Notes under the pieces: generated by a model | The model's input: only the letters and a program-made list of their open reading frames with translations | Told to the model about the DNA's origin: nothing | The model's database searches: none | Program-made: the position numbers and the translations under genes | In this document: piece by piece, positions 60,753 to 64,000 of the stretch | How positions within the stretch are numbered: the first letter of the stretch is position 1 | Layout of the letters: every line of letters starts with the position of its first letter | Origin: Stomorhina lunata | Lineage: Eukaryota; Arthropoda; Insecta; Diptera; Rhiniidae | Length of the DNA: 64,000 nt | NCBI GenBank assembly: GCA_933228675.1 | Contig: OW121741.1 | Span: 80,018,040 to 80,082,039 of the forward strand | Direction of reading: 5' to 3'

Positions 60753-60862
60753 CACATGTCAACACTCTTAAGGAAATGGCGGAAACGGAAGTTCGTAACG
60801 TTGTAGGACTGGAAAAACGTGCCAAGAAAGTAACAAACATTATAACAGAAATTATCTTATAG
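60753..60862 (+). CDS. Candidate last coding exon of a host gene
   Basis: After the acceptor at 60751-60752, two bases complete a split codon. An open frame then encodes 35 residues, beginning HVNTLKEMAETEVRNVVG, continuing LEKRAKKVTN and ending TEIIL, before TAG at 60860-60862. Base composition jumps to over 40% G+C from about 25% around it. The peptide is charged and amphipathic, likely helical, not low-complexity. An ATTAAA polyadenylation-type signal lies 42 nt past the stop (60904-60909). There is no repeat match in the window. I do not recognise the protein. Upstream exons would lie beyond the repeats to the left, possibly outside the window. Confidence 0.6.
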
Positions 60863-61541
60863 CCAACACCTATTCACCCTACGGTTCCTGGAATTTATAC
60901 TGAATTAAAGCTTTATTTTGGATATAAACATTGAACTTTTAGCTACCATTAGAAAGGAACATAATATAAATAACAGGTATATACTACAGTTATTTTAGTT
61001 GAATTTGGTGCCATCTGGACAGTTTTTCGTTATATAAATATAATTAAGAGGGGAAGTTGAAAAAACATATGTTATCATTATGAATATCTGAATAAGTCAA
61101 GGCAGATTTGTTTGAATTTAATATCTCAATATTTCAAATATCATTCTTCAGGGTGGAGCTCCAATAGTTATAAAATTGTTTATACGTGAGCAATAGGTTT
61201 AATTTTTATTTTATAAGTTATTCTTTATTTATATTGAAATTAATGCTCGTTATACCAAAAGGAGGATTAGAATAGTGCAATCATCGACTGTCAATGTTGT
61301 CAACATTTTTCTTAAAACCGAAAATAAACCAGTTAGAGGCAATTCGCAATCTACAGATGAAGAGCAAGATGTTATACGAGTATGAACTCCCGAAATAGTT
61401 AATACAAGCATGCTATCACACCTATGATGATCCAATAAGTAAATAGAAGTAACGTTACTGAATTTAACTAAAAATTGCAATATATCATAAACTATATGTA
61501 TGTGAAGATAAAATTAAGTACATATGTCTTTCATATATGGG
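60863..61541 (+). other. Possible 3' UTR and downstream sequence
   Basis: Starts with the putative 3' UTR (ATTAAA at 60904). The rest is AT-rich. A frame of about 60 codons without ATG at 61203-61388 has no recognisable similarity and is not called as a gene. Confidence 0.4.
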
Positions 61542-61781
61542 TGATGTAGGGGATGTTGGATACCAAGCAACGGTTCTGTTTGGCCTCAATATGATACGAC
61601 AAGATTTATTTTGGTTGTCCTTCATTTCAACTGTGGACACTGACCTCCTTGTGGTATTACATTTGTAACAACGTTAGCACCCGCTAATGTAGTGAGCTAA
61701 CATGTGCCGCGAGGTCTCCCATAAGAACGATGAAAATATAAGTTAGGACGTCGGGTCAATAACCCACTCCTGGAAAAAACA
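61542..61781 (+). mobile_element. RTE LINE 5' UTR fragment, plus orientation
   Basis: Matches the 5' UTR of RTE copy X (47336-47095) from GATGTAGGGGATGTTGGATA through TAACCCACTCCTGGAAAAAA. The endonuclease coding sequence that should follow is absent. A 5'-end-only fragment is unusual because LINEs are normally truncated from the 5' side. Confidence 0.75.
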
Positions 61782-61989
61782 ATTACTATAAAAATGCTTA
61801 AATTAAAATAAAAACGGCCCGTAATGTAAGAAGAAGACGTCCGGAACTTTGATGGAAAGACTAAGCAGATGAAAATCTTTTAATGCTTTACCTACGAAAT
61901 TGAAGAATATACGCACAATATCGAAGAGCATGGATTTATAAAATGCGCTCGGCCTATCACTTTTAAAGGTTGTAAATATAGACCATTTA

Positions 61990-62157
61990 AGTAAGTAATA
62001 TGGGATTACGGCACATAAACGGGTGTTAACGTAGTTCCCCGGGTGATACCACGACGAGGTCAAAGTCCAAAGTTGAGATGAAGGATAACCAAGTCTGGGC
62101 TTACCAAGTCAATACTAATCGGAACCGTTACCTGGTATCTAACATCCCCTACATCAC
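61990..62157 (-). mobile_element. RTE LINE 5' UTR fragment, minus orientation
   Basis: Read on the minus strand it starts GATGTAGGGGATGTTAGATA, shares TTATCCTTCATCTCAACTTT with the other copies, and ends near GTTAACACCCGTTTATGTGC. Together with the copy at 61542 it forms a convergent inverted repeat with a spacer of about 208 bp. Confidence 0.7.
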
Positions 62158-62162
62158 CTAAA

Positions 62163-63328
62163 TCTATTTATTTATTTATTTTATTTATTTATTTATTTTC
62201 TCATTTCCTGTACAACAAGACCGAGTCTTATAATTATAGTACAGGAACGCATAACGTTATAACATTTTAAGGTTAATAAATATTTAACTTAATAAAAAAC
62301 AAAAAGAAAAAGTGAGGAAAAAATACATATGTATGAAAAATATATATATTACTAGAAAAAGAATTATGTAAAAAAATTAAACAAAAATTTTCTGAAACTA
62401 TTAGCATTGCTATTTTGTTGTTGACGTAGTGGAAGATTATTCCAAAGGCGTGCGGCATGTACATAAAACTGCCATTCTGAAACTAGGCATTGGTGTCGAG
62501 GTATTATAATGTTACGGTTGCGTTGTGATTGAAAAAAGCGAATTTTATCAAATATATATTTAGGTGTTTGAGTATTTATGATCTTATGCAGGAAAATAAG
62601 AGTTCTAATTTTTAATAAGCTTTCGAACGATACACCGTAAAGATTATTAGAAAACGCGGACACATGATCATATCTCCTCAAATTATACACATATCTTACA
62701 ATATTGTTAAAAATTATATTTAGTTTTCTTCTGCTAACTGAGTCACAGCTTGAAAATAATTCGCACCCATATAGTATGGAAGGGATAAGATAAGTCTTGG
62801 CAAGTAAGATTCGTATTCTTAAAGGAGTGCAATACTGAGTTGACCAGAGTGTTCTTAATTTTACATAAGTTTGACCAACTAAGGAGTTTATGTGTTCAGT
62901 CCATGTTAAGTTGTTGTTGAAAATAATGCCAAGATTTTTCGCTGAATTAACAATTTCAATTTTTTCGCCATTTAGGACAATGTCATCAGTGATAGAGGGA
63001 GTTAGTCTCTTTTTACATATTACAATGCATTTTGATTTCGTCGGATTTAAACAGAGTCCATTAGACCTAGCCCAAAGGCAAATCTTATTTAGATCACTGT
63101 TTAGGTTGGATATACCGGAAGTAATATTTTCAACTGGGCTACTTAAAGTTAGCTGTACGTCATCTGCGTATAGATGAATATTGCAGTGTGAAAGTTGCTT
63201 TGGCAAATCATTTGCATACATCGAAAATAAAAGTGGGCCTAAAGTGGAACCCTGTGGCACTCCCTTATTTATAGACAAACTATCTGACCAAACATTGTTT
63301 ACAAATACAGACTGTGTACGCACAGTGG
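62163..63328 (-). mobile_element. 5'-truncated non-LTR retrotransposon with 3' stem-loop and tail
   Basis: Minus-strand LINE 3' half. Coding region 63326-62364, then a 3' UTR with a perfect 9-bp stem (GTACAGGAA at 62239-62247 with TTCCTGTAC at 62205-62213, 25-nt loop). It ends in a TAAA-type repeat tail (62163-62198). The left truncation point at about 63328 abuts a CACAGTGG sequence of another repeat. Stem-loop plus short-repeat tail is typical of LINEs whose RT recognises the RNA 3' end. Confidence 0.85.
62364..63326 (-). CDS. Reverse transcriptase C-terminal half of a LINE ORF2, open
   Basis: About 320 codons without a stop, 5'-truncated (no genuine start). Motifs in order: KGVPQGSTLGPLLFSMYAND at residues 20-39, catalytic HLYADDVQLTLSS at about 50-62, WARSNGLCLNPTKSKCIVIC (about 84-103), and KNLGIIFNNNLTWTEHI at about 129-145. 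The thumb and C-terminal region is LAKTYLIPSILYGCELF and YVYNLRRYDHVSAFSNNLYG. It ends WNNLPLRQQQNSNANSFRKF before the stop. The catalytic YADD is intact. I would place it near the jockey/CR1/I-like LINEs, but the exact clade is uncertain. Unlike the other LINEs here it has no frameshift, so it is a recent copy. Confidence 0.87.
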   Translation of the reverse strand, partial: TVRTQSVFVNNVWSDSLSINKGVPQGSTLGPLLFSMYANDLPKQLSHCNIHLYADDVQLTLSSPVENITSGISNLNSDLNKICLWARSNGLCLNPTKSKCIVICKKRLTPSITDDIVLNGEKIEIVNSAKNLGIIFNNNLTWTEHINSLVGQTYVKLRTLWSTQYCTPLRIRILLAKTYLIPSILYGCELFSSCDSVSRRKLNIIFNNIVRYVYNLRRYDHVSAFSNNLYGVSFESLLKIRTLIFLHKIINTQTPKYIFDKIRFFQSQRNRNIIIPRHQCLVSEWQFYVHAARLWNNLPLRQQQNSNANSFRKFLFNFFT

Positions 63329-64000
63329 TTTACGGACGCTTTTTTTTGGAAATAATTCTGTAACTTTTGAACGACTGGAGATATTTGAATGAAATTTGGC
63401 GTGGTGATAGTCAAGGAGTATTCGAGTTGGTTTTCAGAAGCACTGGCCCATGAGGGGTCGGGAGAGTGATTGATGGACCTTCAAAGTTGGTCACCTCGGG
63501 TGTTCGACTTTTTTAAAAATTCGCTAAAAATCCATTTATGCATGGATTGAAAAGAAATTTTAAACTTAAGTTCTCCTTCGGAAGGTCTACAAAAAATACG
63601 CTTACATGTGTAGGTTATCTCCTTTGGGTTTCGAGATATTTGGATAAAAAGGAATTTTTGGGTTGATTTTTTACTTATTTTTTTAAGCTTTTTTTGATCT
63701 GGTGGACGCATCTGAAGATCAAAAATTTTTTAAGAATATTCGTTAAAATTGTAACAAAATTCTAAATAATTTTTGTGCAAGTTAGTTATAGATATCTTCT
63801 TTCGTTTAAAAGTTAAAAATATTCAAAGTTGAAACTTAAAAAAAAATTCGCTTTTTTTGAGTTTTTCCCTAAAAGATAGCTATATTTTTTCACTAATAAA
63901 AAAAATATTTTCTTAAGAAACATAAAAATATTTTTAAAGTTTTTAAAAGAAAACATAATGAGAATGCGTATAAAACAAATTTCTTGCTAATTGGACTTTT
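63329..64000. repeat. Unclassified repeat-like sequence at the right edge
   Basis: Similar in order and phrases to 54763-55905 (AATAATTCTGTAACTTTTGA and CACCTCGGGTGTTCGACT). No gene recognised. Runs off the window. Confidence 0.4.

Noticed and set aside
61203..61388. A frame of about 60 codons with a charged C-terminal part
   Set aside because: No start codon, no recognisable similarity, and no clear splice acceptor at its left. Possible but not supported.

Overview
This is a eukaryotic window, about 70% A+T by eye, that reads as intronic or intergenic DNA of a higher fly. A calyptrate such as a blowfly or house-fly relative is my best guess. That guess rests on the many CTATAG-centred palindromic repeats, two families of short interspersed elements carrying GTCCGTCTGTC runs and ATACCCACC/GGTGGGTAT ends, mariner/Tc1 relics of types known from flies and mosquitoes, and RTE- and jockey-type LINE debris. 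There is no bacterial architecture and no operon. I found no complete host gene. There are two candidate host terminal exons: 60753-60862 (+) and, weaker, 38791-38843 (-).

Layout. 249-8035: element A copy, first palindrome satellite (2084-3774), second A copy split by element B, which is itself split by a 1269-bp DD41D mariner (5168-6436). 8602-9847: a foldback element (family D). 10633-17715: a 7-kb satellite of 11/12-bp GAAC-rich units. 18664-21456: diverged B and D copies. 22064-24659: a 21-bp palindrome satellite. 25331-28335: two small inverted-repeat elements and a composite B copy holding an internally deleted RTE LINE. 28346-34013: element C relic, minisatellite, and a jockey-type LINE interrupted by a 1255-bp DD37E transposon. 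34017-37690: second 21-bp palindrome satellite, cutting the LINE in its reverse transcriptase. 39325-43527: nested B copies with element C and a 490-bp GACA array. 43528-48140: RTE and jockey/LOA-type LINE debris. 48268-49873: B copy. 50447-53737: fourth palindrome satellite (31 bp). 56209-57826: B copy. 57858-59150: 32-bp perfect palindrome, then six same-strand copies of a 14-bp E-box-containing motif, split by an A copy. 59668-60441: A copy. 60753-60862: candidate last exon. 61542-62157: convergent RTE 5' ends. 62163-63328: LINE 3' half with intact RT frame.

How it fits together. About 19 kb (nearly 30%) is tandem satellite. Four of the six large arrays are built on the same 16-bp palindrome TTTTTCTATAGAAAAA with different linkers. 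Most of the rest is nested transposable elements, and several insertion events can be read from in-frame or target-site reconstitution. The long open frames inside satellites are arithmetic by-products of unit lengths divisible by three, not genes. Coordinates of diverged repeats are approximate (about 10-30 bp). Class assignments were made from sequence reading alone, with no database search.
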